DNA of 64,000 bases, from NCBI GenBank assembly GCA_947179325.1, contig CAMXAU010000002.1, positions 124,001-188,000 on the forward strand, given 5' to 3'. Position 1 is the first letter of the stretch. Each line of letters opens with the position of its first letter. Shown here in pieces: positions 29,139-39,419 of this stretch. The notes beneath the pieces are model-generated. The model searched no databases. It was not told the DNA's origin and worked only from the letters and a program-made list of their open reading frames with translations. Both the position numbers and the translations under genes were made by a program. The DNA comes from an uncultured Bacteroidales bacterium (lineage in GTDB: Bacteria > Bacteroidota > Bacteroidia > Bacteroidales > UBA932).

Positions 29139-30449
29139 TCATTTCTTCTTCCCGTAATCCGGGGAGACCTTGACAAAAAAAGTCACCCCGACAGTCGCCG
29201 CACAGCAGGCGATGACGAGCCAGAAGAATCCACGGTACCCGAGATATTCCTGCAGATAGCCGGCCACCATTCCCGGAACCATCATGCTCAATGCCATGAA
29301 AGCCGTACACAGAGAATAATGCGAAGTCCTGTATTCCCCGTCGGAGAAATACATCATATAAAGCATATATGCAGTAAATCCGAAGCCGTACCCGAACTGG
29401 TCAAGCGCGACACACGCATTTATCACAATCAGATTGCCAGGCTGGAACGCACTGAGATACACAAACACAAGACAAGGCAGGGCAAGGCTCAGGGCCATAG
29501 GCCACAGGACTTTCTTAAGCCCCCACCTTGCAGAGGCGAGCCCTCCGAGAATCCCTCCTATGGTCAATGCAGCCACACCGATTGTCCCGTACACAATCCC
29601 CACTGTCTCAGTCGCGAGTCCAAGCCCTCCCTTTTCCACTGGGTCAAGAAGGAAAGGATTCAGCATCTTGACCAGGAATGCCTCCGGAAGACGGTACAGC
29701 AGCATAAAAAGCATGGCCGTCACTATTCCCTTCTTCCTGAAGAATGTCGTGAATGTACGTCCGGACTCCATGATGATTCCATGCATTGAAGCTCCGTTAC
29801 GGCTTGAATCTGCGGAAGGATGCGGCATGACATAGGAGTGATAGACAGACATCACCCCGAACAGGACAGCCGCAGACCCTATTGTCAGGGACCATGCAAG
29901 AGGTATGTTCCCGAGCCTTGTCTCAAGAATCCCGGCAAGAACTACAAGCACCCCCTGTCCGAAAATCGAGGAAAGCCTGTAGAATGTGCTTCTGATGCCT
30001 ACAAACATGGACTGGCTTCCGGGATCAAGGGCAAGCATATAGAATCCGTCTGCGGCAATGTCATGCGTTGCAGACGCAAAGGCTGTGATCCAGAATATCA
30101 CAAGCGTAAAGGCAAACATCGGCACCGGTACAGCCCCTTCCTTTATCATGTCACCTGTCGGAGACGGGAGCGAGAAAGCCGCTGCGGCAAATGCCAATGA
30201 CATAAGGAGCTGCGCTGCAATCACCCACCACCGCTTTGTCCTTATGACATCAACGAATGGAGACCATAGAGGCTTTACGACCCACGGCAGATAGAGAAGT
30301 CCTGTATACATTGCAACGTCACCATTGCCCATGCCGATCCGCTTGAACATGATCACAGAGATCACATTGACCATAAAATAAGGTATCCCCTCCGCAAAAT
30401 ACAATGTCGGGACCCACGCCCACGGTGATATTTTCATGTCAGGCTTCAT
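29139..30449 (-). CDS. MFS permease, AmpG-like
   Basis: The 436-residue protein has about 12 membrane segments in MFS layout. The N-terminus (YFAEGIPYFMVNVISVIMFK, GLLYLPWVVKPLWSPFVD) is that of the AmpG/PAT-SLC33 branch, whose best-known members import anhydro-muropeptides or sugars with protons. The ATG overlaps the SpoIID-gene stop by four bases (ATGA), so coupling is tight, and namZ follows. Import of MurNAc-containing products is the inferred role; acetyl-CoA-type or other substrates cannot be excluded. Confidence 0.85.
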   Translation of the reverse strand: MKPDMKISPWAWVPTLYFAEGIPYFMVNVISVIMFKRIGMGNGDVAMYTGLLYLPWVVKPLWSPFVDVIRTKRWWVIAAQLLMSLAFAAAAFSLPSPTGDMIKEGAVPVPMFAFTLVIFWITAFASATHDIAADGFYMLALDPGSQSMFVGIRSTFYRLSSIFGQGVLVVLAGILETRLGNIPLAWSLTIGSAAVLFGVMSVYHSYVMPHPSADSSRNGASMHGIIMESGRTFTTFFRKKGIVTAMLFMLLYRLPEAFLVKMLNPFLLDPVEKGGLGLATETVGIVYGTIGVAALTIGGILGGLASARWGLKKVLWPMALSLALPCLVFVYLSAFQPGNLIVINACVALDQFGYGFGFTAYMLYMMYFSDGEYRTSHYSLCTAFMALSMMVPGMVAGYLQEYLGYRGFFWLVIACCAATVGVTFFVKVSPDYGKKK

Positions 30450-32839
30450 ACTCTCCTGTTTTTGTCAGATTTCATCGGGAGCTGCCCGGGAAGCGCACCT
30501 GGATAATAATGTTCAAGTATCTGGCGGTATCCGTATCCCATGGAAGACATCACTGCCGCACCTATCTGGCACAGGCCGACACCATGTCCCCAGCCACGTC
30601 CATGCAGGACAATACGGGAGCTATCCGGCCCTTCGCCTGCCGCCTCAAGGTATTCAACCTCAAAGGCAGAGCTTTTAAGATGCGACTCAGACAGGATCCG
30701 TCTGATTTCCAGTTCCTTGCCTACAATAACGGTTTTCTCCGAACCGACAATCCTGAGTCTGGAGATCCTGCCGGAGGCACCCCTTTCAAGCGGCTCCAGC
30801 GAAAGGATACGTCCCAGGCCAAGGCCTGAGCGTTTCTCCACAAGTGCGGACAATTCCTCTACGCCATATTCCACGGTCCATCTATAGAAATCCTCCGTCT
30901 CAAGGTCATAGTCGTTCAGCACCTGGGAGAGCACCTCCCTGTCATGCGTGTCACAGAATGCACGGACAGGTTCATCAGGAAGTCCTCCATTCTTGACAGC
31001 CCCGCCTGCCAAGCCTCCCACAGCGACATGCCCGGGGGTATCCGGAAGCGCCTGGAGATAAGGATAGTCCCTGTCTTCCCAGCAGACAGAGAATTTCTCC
31101 ATCACTCCTCCGCAGCATTTGGAGAACCTCGCATCACATATTTCCCCGTCATACATGAGCACTTCGCCCCATGTCTGGTCTACCGCCTTCCTGACCAGCG
31201 GCCCTGCGGCACGCGTCAGTCCCTGGTAGCGTTGGCAATGGTCATCGGCGCATACGTCATATTTCCTGTGCTCCTCATGGTCATACCATTTTATATGTTC
31301 ACATCCGGAGTGCCCGCCACAGGCAGAGCCTTTTCCATGGTTCTCGCATCCTCCGACAAAAGTGACCACCCCAGGCACACTTCCGGCCCAGTCCGGATAA
31401 TGCTCCATCACCGGCCTGCCATGCGACGCAATGCGGGACATCACCCATGAGCGTGAAATTACAGAGTGAGCCTTAAGGAATTCAAGGGATGCTGTGGATT
31501 TCATCTCGGATGAGATTACGCTGACCAGATAGTCCTCCACGCCGATTACATTGACGGCAGTCAGCATGTCCTTCTCCACAATTATCTTGAGCGAGCCGGC
31601 AAATTTCTGTGTCTCCCTGCGCTCCCAATGGAAATTCTTCCCTATAGTGACGCCATGAAGCACAAAGCATGGCTCTGCAAACATTGTCGAAAGCGTGTTT
31701 TCACCGAAAAAGAGTTCATCGTACAAGGCTCCGTCATATTCAATCTTCCCTTCCCTGAGGGTTGCCTTCCGCACTCCTGCGCCATCTGAGAGAATCTCGA
31801 ACTCTATTTCCCTGGCAGACATGATGCCGACATCAAGCATAGGCTGGGTCCGGGTCATCCTCCTTATGATATTCTCCTCCACAGCCCTGGACAGAGACAC
31901 TTCCGAAAGCAGGCCGGACAGCAGTTCCTGGTCCAGCTTGTCAAAATCCTCTTCAAGAGGGGTGATGAAAAGCCCGGCCATATCAGCGCACCCCGGACTC
32001 ATCATGAGGTGGTCAGGGCCGTCAGAGAAATAGTGATGCGAACGGTGCGCTGAACGGAATACAACAATAGAGCGGTATTCCCCCCTTGAGCAATATGTGA
32101 AGAGATTGAACATAGGCTCGCTGTCCCCCTCTGCCGCCGGAGCACAGTCAAGAAGCCTGTAGAGCAGCTTTGCAGAAGACTTTGCGGTCCTTGACCTCAA
32201 CACGAATATTCCTGATGTAAACTTCCTGTAATGGAAGAGGTCGGCATCCTGTATAGAAGCGACATATTCCAGCGGGGTGCAATCCCCTTTGAGATGGCTG
32301 TCCCTCCCGACTGAGTCAAGAATCATGTCCACGTCGGACTCAAGCGGCATGGAACCGCGCCCCGCAGCCTGGAAATGCTGGTGGTCAGGGGCAGAGGCTC
32401 CGCATTTTGGACCATTATAGAAAAAGACATATCCCTGATATGCCTTTGACATGTCAAGCATATCCACATACCTTGTCCTGATTGACTGCGGGACATGCCG
32501 GTCTGCCGCAATCACAAGATGCTCCGGAAATATAGGATACGGATTTACCAGGATATCGTATTTCTTGCCTTTGCGCCCCTCGAATTTCATGCGTGTCTGC
32601 TCCTTGGGACGGTTCTCATGGCACAGGAAACATCTGCGCGCACCGATAGACTCCTTGTCGACCTTTGCGGCGGAAGAGACGATGCGCGCCGGGTTAAACT
32701 GCACCTTCACCTCCAGCCCGCCTGCATCCAGGGTCTTGACCCTTACATTCTTAAGTGCCCTGAAATTAGCGCAGGCCAAAGGCCACCGCGACAGCTGGTC
32801 GCAGATAAATTTATCTAATCCTCCTGGTCTCATTGTCAT
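30446..32839 (-). CDS. DUF4922 (GalT/HIT-like) - SpoIID/LytB fusion protein
   Basis: The 797-residue protein joins two domains. Residues about 1-330 match DUF4922, related to GDP-L-galactose phosphorylase and GalT: a CFLC pair (70-73), a [14 protein letters not shown] block, and the HxHxQ active-site motif at 153-157 (DHQHFQ). Residues about 390-790 are SpoIID/Lyt[14 protein letters not shown] with putative catalytic Glu445, [22 protein letters not shown], and [15 protein letters not shown] near 755. A Cys/His-rich insert (about 490-530) interrupts the SpoIID part. SpoIID relatives are lytic transglycosylases or amidase enhancers. I see no signal peptide or TM segment. Overlaps neighbours by four bases on both sides. 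Confidence 0.85.
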   Translation of the reverse strand: MTMRPGGLDKFICDQLSRWPLACANFRALKNVRVKTLDAGGLEVKVQFNPARIVSSAAKVDKESIGARRCFLCHENRPKEQTRMKFEGRKGKKYDILVNPYPIFPEHLVIAADRHVPQSIRTRYVDMLDMSKAYQGYVFFYNGPKCGASAPDHQHFQAAGRGSMPLESDVDMILDSVGRDSHLKGDCTPLEYVASIQDADLFHYRKFTSGIFVLRSRTAKSSAKLLYRLLDCAPAAEGDSEPMFNLFTYCSRGEYRSIVVFRSAHRSHHYFSDGPDHLMMSPGCADMAGLFITPLEEDFDKLDQELLSGLLSEVSLSRAVEENIIRRMTRTQPMLDVGIMSAREIEFEILSDGAGVRKATLREGKIEYDGALYDELFFGENTLSTMFAEPCFVLHGVTIGKNFHWERRETQKFAGSLKIIVEKDMLTAVNVIGVEDYLVSVISSEMKSTASLEFLKAHSVISRSWVMSRIASHGRPVMEHYPDWAGSVPGVVTFVGGCENHGKGSACGGHSGCEHIKWYDHEEHRKYDVCADDHCQRYQGLTRAAGPLVRKAVDQTWGEVLMYDGEICDARFSKCCGGVMEKFSVCWEDRDYPYLQALPDTPGHVAVGGLAGGAVKNGGLPDEPVRAFCDTHDREVLSQVLNDYDLETEDFYRWTVEYGVEELSALVEKRSGLGLGRILSLEPLERGASGRISRLRIVGSEKTVIVGKELEIRRILSESHLKSSAFEVEYLEAAGEGPDSSRIVLHGRGWGHGVGLCQIGAAVMSSMGYGYRQILEHYYPGALPGQLPMKSDKNRRV

Positions 32840-34206
32840 TCTGCATCAGTGTTCATCCTTATTCTCGCCTCAAGCTCCCATGTGCGGAGACGGTCCTTGT
32901 ACAGATTATTTGCGTTTACCCTTTCGATGTCAAGAGCCGCGTCTGAATTCCCTTCCCATCTGCGGCAGCAATAGAGCACATCATAGATTCTACCGATCCT
33001 GTATTCCCTGCTGATTCTCAAGCCCATTGCATAGTCCTCTCCATAACTTGTATCAGGGAAGTCCAGCGTGCGGAGCAAAGGGGTCCAGAAAGCCCTCGGG
33101 GCACCAAGCCCATTTATCCTCAAGGCATTGTTCCTGCCGTTGTCATCTGTCCACTCCCTATGGTCAATAATTCCGGGAGGAATCGGCTCCATGTTGAAAT
33201 CCGTCATCAGATATGTACCGACAACCATGGCACACCCCTGTTCCTCAAAGGCAGACACGATCCTTGACAATGTGTCCGGACCGCTGTAGACATCATCGCT
33301 GTCAAGCTGCACTGCAAATTCACCGCAATGGGCTGAGTGCACTGCAAGATTCCAGCAGCCTCCGATCATCAGGTCATCCCTATCCGGGACAATATGCACA
33401 AGGCGGCTGTCCGATGCCGCCAATTCAGCAAGAAGCTCTGTCGTCCCGTCTGTCGAATGGTTGTCCACCACGATTACATTGAACCGGAAGGGACACTCCT
33501 GCGACAACGCACTCCTGACAGCGTCAGAAACTGTACGTATCCTGTTATATACAGGTATTATCACTGAAGCCTTTACCGGGAATACGCTTTCCTTTACCTC
33601 AGAGCCAGGACATGCCTGTCCCAGGTCCACATCCCTGAACACAGGCTCAAGGTACGCGCCGATCTTCTTCAGGTGCAATGTACAGATCTTCTCCATCTCA
33701 ATCTGCACTTCCCTGTTTCTCGGGTCGACATAGTCAAACTGCTTTTCACCGGACTTCCGGCCGTCAAGCTGGACAGAAGTGTACAGATATTCATTTACAT
33801 GGACTATCTTCTTCATCCTCAGGCGTATAAAATACAGGGCTCCGAAGCGGCACCACCCGGGAAGCTCCGACACAGCCTCACGGAATGCAGATGTCCTGAA
33901 GACAAGGGCAGGACCGAAGTCAAAATCATCCCTCAGGGCACCTTTCTGGCAGTCAATCAGCGGATGCCTTTTCCTTGCGGCTGGTCCCTCCTGGCCAGGA
34001 AGCACCTCATAATAGTCTGAATAGAGCATGTCAGCCCCGGAAGCATCCGCGATGGACACGAAACGTTCAAGAGACCTGTACCCAAGGTCAAGGGAATCCT
34101 CCCTCGTATATATAAGGATATATTTTGTCGAAGCCTGTCCTGCAATTGCACGCAAAGCCTCTGTTGGGAGCAAATGGCTCCCGGCTACGAAACATTCGAT
34201 GTCCAT
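32836..34206 (-). CDS. Glycosyltransferase family 2
   Basis: The 456-residue protein has a GT-A domain from about residue 205 ([32 protein letters not shown], and the metal-binding QLDSDD near residue 300). The first 200 residues look like a diverged second GT-A-like domain ([26 protein letters not shown]) without a clear DxD. No membrane segments, so cytoplasmic. It overlaps the DUF4922-SpoIID gene by four bases, which implies a linked function. Acceptor and donor cannot be read from sequence. Confidence 0.88.
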   Translation of the reverse strand: MDIECFVAGSHLLPTEALRAIAGQASTKYILIYTREDSLDLGYRSLERFVSIADASGADMLYSDYYEVLPGQEGPAARKRHPLIDCQKGALRDDFDFGPALVFRTSAFREAVSELPGWCRFGALYFIRLRMKKIVHVNEYLYTSVQLDGRKSGEKQFDYVDPRNREVQIEMEKICTLHLKKIGAYLEPVFRDVDLGQACPGSEVKESVFPVKASVIIPVYNRIRTVSDAVRSALSQECPFRFNVIVVDNHSTDGTTELLAELAASDSRLVHIVPDRDDLMIGGCWNLAVHSAHCGEFAVQLDSDDVYSGPDTLSRIVSAFEEQGCAMVVGTYLMTDFNMEPIPPGIIDHREWTDDNGRNNALRINGLGAPRAFWTPLLRTLDFPDTSYGEDYAMGLRISREYRIGRIYDVLYCCRRWEGNSDAALDIERVNANNLYKDRLRTWELEARIRMNTDAE

Positions 34207-34299
34207 AAAACAACGTCAGCTAAAATATGACTATCTGTCCTGGAGCGCCGGACTGTCTGGCCAGCAAATGGCGTGGCAATCGGGAAACCAGGGATTTCC

Positions 34300-34887
34300 C
34301 TACAGCAGAGCAGACAGCTGGCGGCCAATCATGGCAAACTCCTGTTCAAAGTTAGGTGTAAAGACTGAGTTTCCCAAACTTTCTTCAATTTCCGCAAACG
34401 GCCACCATCTCCCCTCGTCAACCTCATCATTGTCCGGCTCCAGCCTGAAGTTCCCGACTACAGCGAAGACATTCACCATCTCAAGCTCTATCTCCGACTC
34501 GAACTGGTATGACATGAGGTATATAGGATTGAAATCCATGAAGCCAAGTTCCTCGCGGGCTTCCCGGTACAGGGACTCCAGCAGGACTTCTCCGTAGGCG
34601 ACATGCCCTCCGACAGCAGTATCCCATCTGCCTGGCTGTATATCTTTATCCATGGAGCGCTTCTGCATATACAGTTCACCATTGCGGTTTATTATATGCA
34701 GGTGCACAACAGGATGCAGCACCTTGGCACCGCTATGGCAATATGCCCTTGATGCCATGCCGACGACCTCACCGTCCGGCTTTATGACAGGAAACATCTC
34801 GGTCCCCGGCACATAAGCAGAAGGATTTCCCGCAGTAGGTGCAGGAAGGACTGGCGCCGGTTCAAATGGATATATCAGGTCGAACAT
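34300..34887 (-). CDS. NUDIX hydrolase
   Basis: The 195-residue protein has a complete NUDIX box at residues 94-116: G-HVAYG-E-VLLESLY-RE-A-REELGF. An N-terminal segment (FPVIKPDGEVVGMASRAYCH) resembles isopentenyl-diphosphate isomerase-like NUDIX proteins of COG1443. It hydrolyses or rearranges a nucleoside-diphosphate-linked compound; the substrate is unknown. It lies 18 nt downstream of the AspT-type transporter and 93 nt upstream of the glycosyltransferase. Confidence 0.9.
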   Translation of the reverse strand: MFDLIYPFEPAPVLPAPTAGNPSAYVPGTEMFPVIKPDGEVVGMASRAYCHSGAKVLHPVVHLHIINRNGELYMQKRSMDKDIQPGRWDTAVGGHVAYGEVLLESLYREAREELGFMDFNPIYLMSYQFESEIELEMVNVFAVVGNFRLEPDNDEVDEGRWWPFAEIEESLGNSVFTPNFEQEFAMIGRQLSALL

Positions 34888-34905
34888 GCCTATGCCGGTT
34901 ACGGG

Positions 34906-36588
34906 CTACGCCAGTGCTACAAGTATAAGGAGCTGGGCGACAAGCACCCTCATGAACATGGACAGCGGATAGACTGTCGCATAGTTCACCGAAGTATAGT
35001 CCGTCCCGTACGCATTCTGAGAGAATGCAAGCACAGGAGGGTTGGTGCATGCTCCGGAGACAAGTCCGCATATCTGATAGAAATTAAGCCTGAAGACAAG
35101 ACGTCCTGCCATTGCCACGACAAATGTCGGGATTATGGTAATCAATGCGCCATACAGGATCCACCAGTATCCGCCGTTTACAATTGAAGACACAAAGTTC
35201 TCTCCAGCACCGAGTCCCACGGCTGCAAGGAAAATCGAGATCCCGATCTCCCTTATCATCAGGTTCGCACTTGTGGTGGTATAGGTAGTGACCTTGAATC
35301 TCGGGCCAAAATATCCGATAAGGATCGCAATGATGAGCGGTCCACCTGCAAGCCCGAGCTTTATCGCCTGTGGGATTCCAGGGAAACGGATTGGAATTGA
35401 GCCGAATATGACACCTACAGCAATGCCGAGGAAAATAGGGATAAGATATGGGTGATTAAGCCCTGAGGCAGAGTCGCCAACAACATCCTTCACCTTGTCT
35501 ATCGCATTCTCGTGCCCGACAACACGTATCACATCACCGAGCTGGAGCACAAGGTTAGGGCTTGCCACCAGGTCAACACCTGCACGTGAAACCCTTGTGA
35601 TGCTGACTCCGTAGGTCGCACGGATCTTGAGGTCTCCCAGCCTCTTACCTGTCAATGAAGACTTTGTGACTGTGAGCTTCTTGGCAATCATGGAAGTATC
35701 CAGTTTCTCCCACTCCCTGACGTCCATCTCGATCCTCTTTCCGAAAAGCATAGTCACGACATCAGCGGAACTTTGTGAAGTGACAACAAGAAGCTTGTCC
35801 CCCTCATGAAGTACAGTCTCGGCAGACGGGACATCCACAGTACCGTCACGGTAGACACGGGAAATCACGAACTTGTTTGCTATCTCCCTGTTGACCTCCT
35901 TCACCGCCTTATTGAAAATCGCCGGATTCCTGACCTCAAACGCAATACGCACAGCACATTCAATTCCGGTCTCATCAGCATCCAGGACAGCCTTTTCCTT
36001 TTTCAGGTCAATCCTGAAGATGGCCTTGACAAGCATGAGCACCATGATCACCCCAAGCACACCGATAGGATAAGCCACAGCGTACCCAGACGCAAGCGAG
36101 CCTGATATGCGTGACGCCTCAGCCGCGCCCTGTACAGATGAAGCGACATCAAAATACGTCTGCTGTGCAGCACCAAGCCCAGGGGTATTAGTGACAGCAC
36201 CGGACATGACACCTACCATTGTAGACAGGTCCTCGCCAGTGACGATATGTATCACGTATGTTGTAAGGACAGCAAGGAGCACGATTGCCACTGCAAGCAT
36301 ATTCATCATCAGCCCGCCTTTCTTGAAGGAATGGAAAAATCCAGGGCCGACCTGAAGTCCGATAGAGAAGACAAACAGGATGAGTCCGAATTCCTTCAGG
36401 AAATGCAGAAGCTCCCCAGGAATACGGAATCCGAAATGGCTGAGCAGGATACCGACAAACAGGATCCATGTAGACCCGAGCGTAACCCCCTTGACCTTAA
36501 AACGTCCAAGCCATATACCGGCGGCTATCACAAAGGCAAGCAGCATTATGGAATGCCCAGTCCCTAATCCGAAAAACAAATCTTTCAT
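34906..36588 (-). CDS. AspT/YidE-family transporter with two TrkA-C domains
   Basis: The 560-residue inner-membrane protein has five N-terminal TM segments, two cytoplasmic TrkA-C/RCK-C domains (about 200-375, with ECAVRIAFEVRN and KRLGDLKIRATYGVSITRVS), and five to six C-terminal TM segments. The repeated GVMSGAVTNTPGLGAAQ and GLVSGACTNPPVLAFSQ motifs mark the family of aspartate:alanine antiporters. Whether it moves amino acids or another anion is unknown. A terminator just upstream (36633-36663) separates it from the acyl-ACP thioesterase gene. Confidence 0.9.
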   Translation of the reverse strand: MKDLFFGLGTGHSIMLLAFVIAAGIWLGRFKVKGVTLGSTWILFVGILLSHFGFRIPGELLHFLKEFGLILFVFSIGLQVGPGFFHSFKKGGLMMNMLAVAIVLLAVLTTYVIHIVTGEDLSTMVGVMSGAVTNTPGLGAAQQTYFDVASSVQGAAEASRISGSLASGYAVAYPIGVLGVIMVLMLVKAIFRIDLKKEKAVLDADETGIECAVRIAFEVRNPAIFNKAVKEVNREIANKFVISRVYRDGTVDVPSAETVLHEGDKLLVVTSQSSADVVTMLFGKRIEMDVREWEKLDTSMIAKKLTVTKSSLTGKRLGDLKIRATYGVSITRVSRAGVDLVASPNLVLQLGDVIRVVGHENAIDKVKDVVGDSASGLNHPYLIPIFLGIAVGVIFGSIPIRFPGIPQAIKLGLAGGPLIIAILIGYFGPRFKVTTYTTTSANLMIREIGISIFLAAVGLGAGENFVSSIVNGGYWWILYGALITIIPTFVVAMAGRLVFRLNFYQICGLVSGACTNPPVLAFSQNAYGTDYTSVNYATVYPLSMFMRVLVAQLLILVALA

Positions 36589-36632
36589 AACTCCATTAAT
36601 TAAGTCCTATTTACAGCATCTTCGGCTGTCTA

Positions 36633-36663
36633 TCAAAAAAAACAAAGGCTGGAGTCACCAGCC
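36633..36663 (-). terminator. Terminator of the acyl-ACP thioesterase gene
   Basis: On the minus strand GGCTGG and CCAGCC (36647-36652, 36658-36663) form a 6-bp stem, with the thioesterase stop codon inside the loop, followed by TTTGTTTTTTTT. A clear intrinsic terminator that overlaps the end of the gene. Confidence 0.8.
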
Positions 36664-37380
36664 AAGCTCAATGCAGAAGGCCGACCTTCCTTCCGAGCGT
36701 CCCTCAATGTATATCTTCCCCTCTGCATCAGCCCTATAGATTTCAACATCCTCTCCAGGCAATGTCTCATTGTTGAAATTGATCCTGACATCCTTTACAG
36801 GATTGCTTACAGCAAATCCGTATTCAAGCGCATCCATCGCCCAGACAAGATAGCGTGCATTGTTTGTATGACCGTTCATGTCCACATCTGAGTATGCCAC
36901 CCTGCGCACCGCCACCATTTCAGGCTGCACGCCTTTCGGCATCTGAACCTTGTCGCAGGAATGCTCTATCGCATCCTCAAGGCATGCTGTCCCATTGTCA
37001 AGTATCTCAGTGTCCCTTGATATCCTCCTGGTATCCACATTCAGCACCAGCCAGGATGTAGTCGCAGAGACGAGCACATCTCCACTGCCATCCTTCATCT
37101 GGAAATCACGGAGATAGAAAAGCCTGTCAGCACCTTTGTGCCACGTGCTCAGGCAGACCTCATCACGCCACTGGGGATATCTTTCAAAATGGATATGCAT
37201 ACGCGAAAGCACCCACACGGTCCTCGTCTTCTGAAGGTCATCATATCCGAATCCAAGCTTCTGTGCATGAACATTTGCCATTTCCTGCGCAAGGTCCATG
37301 AATGACGATGGCTTCAGGCGGCACGCATTGTCCGTGTCGTAGCATGGTATAATGAGATTCTGTGAAAACTTGTTCTGCAT
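36655..37380 (-). CDS. Acyl-ACP thioesterase, FatA/FatB type
   Basis: The product (241 residues from the ATG at 37380; an upstream in-frame start at 37389 is TTG) has two hot-dog repeats: the first from about 5 to 130 (CYDTDNACRLKPSSFMDLAQ, VWVLSRMHIHFER), the second from about 155 with the catalytic-type SDVDMNGHTNNARYLVWAMD. It releases free fatty acids from ACP and helps set chain length in the cytoplasm. Bacteroidales commonly carry one such enzyme. It appears to be a single-gene unit ending in its own terminator. Confidence 0.92.
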   Translation of the reverse strand: MQNKFSQNLIIPCYDTDNACRLKPSSFMDLAQEMANVHAQKLGFGYDDLQKTRTVWVLSRMHIHFERYPQWRDEVCLSTWHKGADRLFYLRDFQMKDGSGDVLVSATTSWLVLNVDTRRISRDTEILDNGTACLEDAIEHSCDKVQMPKGVQPEMVAVRRVAYSDVDMNGHTNNARYLVWAMDALEYGFAVSNPVKDVRINFNNETLPGEDVEIYRADAEGKIYIEGRSEGRSAFCIELGW

Positions 37381-37450
37381 TACAATCAATTTTTCCCGGC
37401 CCGCTCATCACTGGAATGGCAAAACCGGCAGACGGGGCGCAAAAATAGCA

Positions 37451-38593
37451 TTAATAGTTCAGAATTTCAAGTTCCTCCGGACTATATAATATTGAATTTA
37501 TGAAATCCGGACACAGGTCAGCCAACAGGACAAATACCCCAAGCGCAATAACCGCCAATGCCACAAGCAAAGCGGCTGTCAGCAGGATTACCCTGACAGT
37601 GCGGGCCTTCCCTTCCGTCCTTGTCAAGGCCTCCTTTTCCGCCGGGCTTTCCGGCTGCTCTGCGGCAGGCCGGACATTCTCTGGCTGCGGCTGAGGTTCT
37701 GGCCGCTGGTCTGACAGAGGTTCAGGCTGAGGATCAGGCTGCGGCAATCCTGATTCCTGCACTGCTGCAGGTAAAGCTTCTGATTCCTGCACTGGCTCTA
37801 CGGAAGGCACTGTCATTAAATCCGTCCCCGATGCCGGCTCTGAAGCAGACACCTGCTCCATCACCGCTACTGATCCTGTAGAGAGTTCCTGCGATGGATT
37901 CTGTTCCGATTCTCCTTTATGTTCTGGCACCTGCTCCGCGCCAGGTCCATCTGAGGATTCCGTCTCCAGCTGCTTAGCCGCACCAGGGTCCTCCACCGTT
38001 TCATGCACATGGAGTCGCTCCTGTTTTTCATTCCCCGGCATTGGCCCCGCTTCAGGAGACGGGACACCCGGTCTCACCTCAGGCTCCGTGGAGATTCCCA
38101 TGCCTGGCATAGCGTAATGCCCGGCATCAGACAACGGCTCATTCTCCTGCCCTGCCGAAACATTTCGTACACTATGAGTCTTCAATGACACGGGCTCAAG
38201 CCCGGCACCCTCAGGAAAAATATCCATATCCTCATCAGGGACAAAGAAATAATTGTTCTCCCTTGTCGCCCTCAACCTGCCAAGCCCAGGGAAAATCATG
38301 ACTTTCTCCTTGTCAAGCACCGCCCGCATATCACGCACAAAATCCTCTATAATATGCTCAGCCACATCAGTTCCAGTGCCATTGGACTCAGCATAGAGCC
38401 TCGCAAGAAGCCCGTCCCTCCCGGAATCCTGCCTGAAATACAGTTTCCTGTACGGAGGATTGATGGTATATCCCCTGTCAGAAAACGTAGAAGGCACAAT
38501 CTCGGCTGCGAAATAGCCAAGGCCGGGCAAAACAACCCTATCATTGTCAAGGATCAGTTCCTTCACCATTTTTGACAGAAGATCGATATCCAT
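37451..38593 (-). CDS. HU-CCDC81 domain protein with C-terminal membrane segment
   Basis: From the ATG at 38593 (an upstream TTG is in frame) the product has 380 residues. Residues about 1-125 contain two HU/IHF-like CCDC81-type domains (DNDRVVLPGLGYFAAEIVPS, EHIIEDFVRDMRAVLDKEKV, MIFPGLGRLRATRENNYFFV). A long Pro/Glu/Gln-rich linker follows to about 325, then one TM helix (VILLTAALLVALAVIALGVF). A SPOR domain, often found in such proteins, is missing. The layout suggests an inner-membrane protein with a cytoplasmic HU-like head, perhaps linking DNA or division components; this is speculative. Confidence 0.75.
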   Translation of the reverse strand: MDIDLLSKMVKELILDNDRVVLPGLGYFAAEIVPSTFSDRGYTINPPYRKLYFRQDSGRDGLLARLYAESNGTGTDVAEHIIEDFVRDMRAVLDKEKVMIFPGLGRLRATRENNYFFVPDEDMDIFPEGAGLEPVSLKTHSVRNVSAGQENEPLSDAGHYAMPGMGISTEPEVRPGVPSPEAGPMPGNEKQERLHVHETVEDPGAAKQLETESSDGPGAEQVPEHKGESEQNPSQELSTGSVAVMEQVSASEPASGTDLMTVPSVEPVQESEALPAAVQESGLPQPDPQPEPLSDQRPEPQPQPENVRPAAEQPESPAEKEALTRTEGKARTVRVILLTAALLVALAVIALGVFVLLADLCPDFINSILYSPEELEILNY

Positions 38594-38648
38594 AAGCAAG
38601 TCTCTTGATTCAATTACATAAACATGCAGCTAAACTGCAAAAGCGGCA

Positions 38649-38656
38649 CAAAGGTA
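38649..38656 (-). promoter_or_regulatory. TAnnTTTG -7 element of the HU-domain gene
   Basis: TACCTTTG on the minus strand, 55 nt upstream of the ATG. A -33 TTG is not evident. Confidence 0.5.
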
Positions 38657-39029
38657 ATAAGAATCTGCCGAAAATTCAGAAACTGTCCAGATTTAGATAA
38701 TCAAAAAATGTCACGTTAACTTCAGCTTGTATCATATAGATACCCTTTGGAAGATGCAGACGCTAACAATCTGCCGAAGAGATATCCGCGCTCTGCTGAA
38801 GGAGACGCCCACGCTCTGCTGAAGTATGTACGCCTTTGCCTGCCCCAATTGCATGCACATTGGAAACGCCTATACCCTGGAATTACGCAGAGGGCATCAG
38901 CCACGGAATCACATGAGGACATTTCACATATTCGTCCTCTCTTATTTATATCTCACCGGTTCCTCCTTGCCTTATGTCCTTTTACAACCTATAGCTACAA
39001 GAATCCGCCAGGCCAATGAAAGCGGCAAG
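38657..39029. other. Intergenic stretch without recognised genes
   Basis: Short open frames overlap here on both strands, none with a recognisable family. The only structure is a 13-bp direct repeat, CGCTCTGCTGAAG, at 38789-38801 and 38812-38824. I see nothing else. Confidence 0.5.
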
Positions 39030-39145
39030 CCTACAGGTGATGAACACCGCAAGATGGCAGCAGATGAATAGCAAGATGACGAATGATAAAACGGCAAGCA
39101 GACAGATGGTGAATAGCGAGATGCCGGACGATGAATACCGGAGGC
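39030..39145 (+). repeat. Short degenerate tandem repeat
   Basis: A run of units like GGTGATGAACACCGCAAGATG, GATGAATAGCAAGATG, GATGGTGAATAGCGAGATG and GATGAATACCGG repeats about every 20-27 bp. It is non-coding and lies about 200 bp ahead of the tRNA-Asn promoter. Confidence 0.55.
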
Positions 39146-39354
39146 ACGACAGCGATTCGTCTTTGCTATATCACAAAAGCAGTTTATGATGTTTTTATCG
39201 TGATGTTTTATGATATTTTTCCGGCATTGAAGGAAAGTTTTGTCACAAAATCACAACGCACACAGTATCAGAATAATACAACACGCAAAGATCAATCAGG
39301 AACTGTCAACGTGAAAAAAAATTGCAAAAAATCATAAAATTTTTCGAAAAATAC

Positions 39355-39384
39355 TTGCAGCGTAAAAAAAATGTTGTACCTTTG
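39355..39384 (+). promoter_or_regulatory. Bacteroidetes-type promoter for tRNA-Asn
   Basis: TTG (39355-39357), 19 nt, TACCTTTG (39377-39384); a near-perfect consensus, about 35 nt before the tRNA. Confidence 0.85.
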
Positions 39385-39419
39385 CAATCCCATTCGGAAA
39401 CGATACGGGAAAACAAAAT

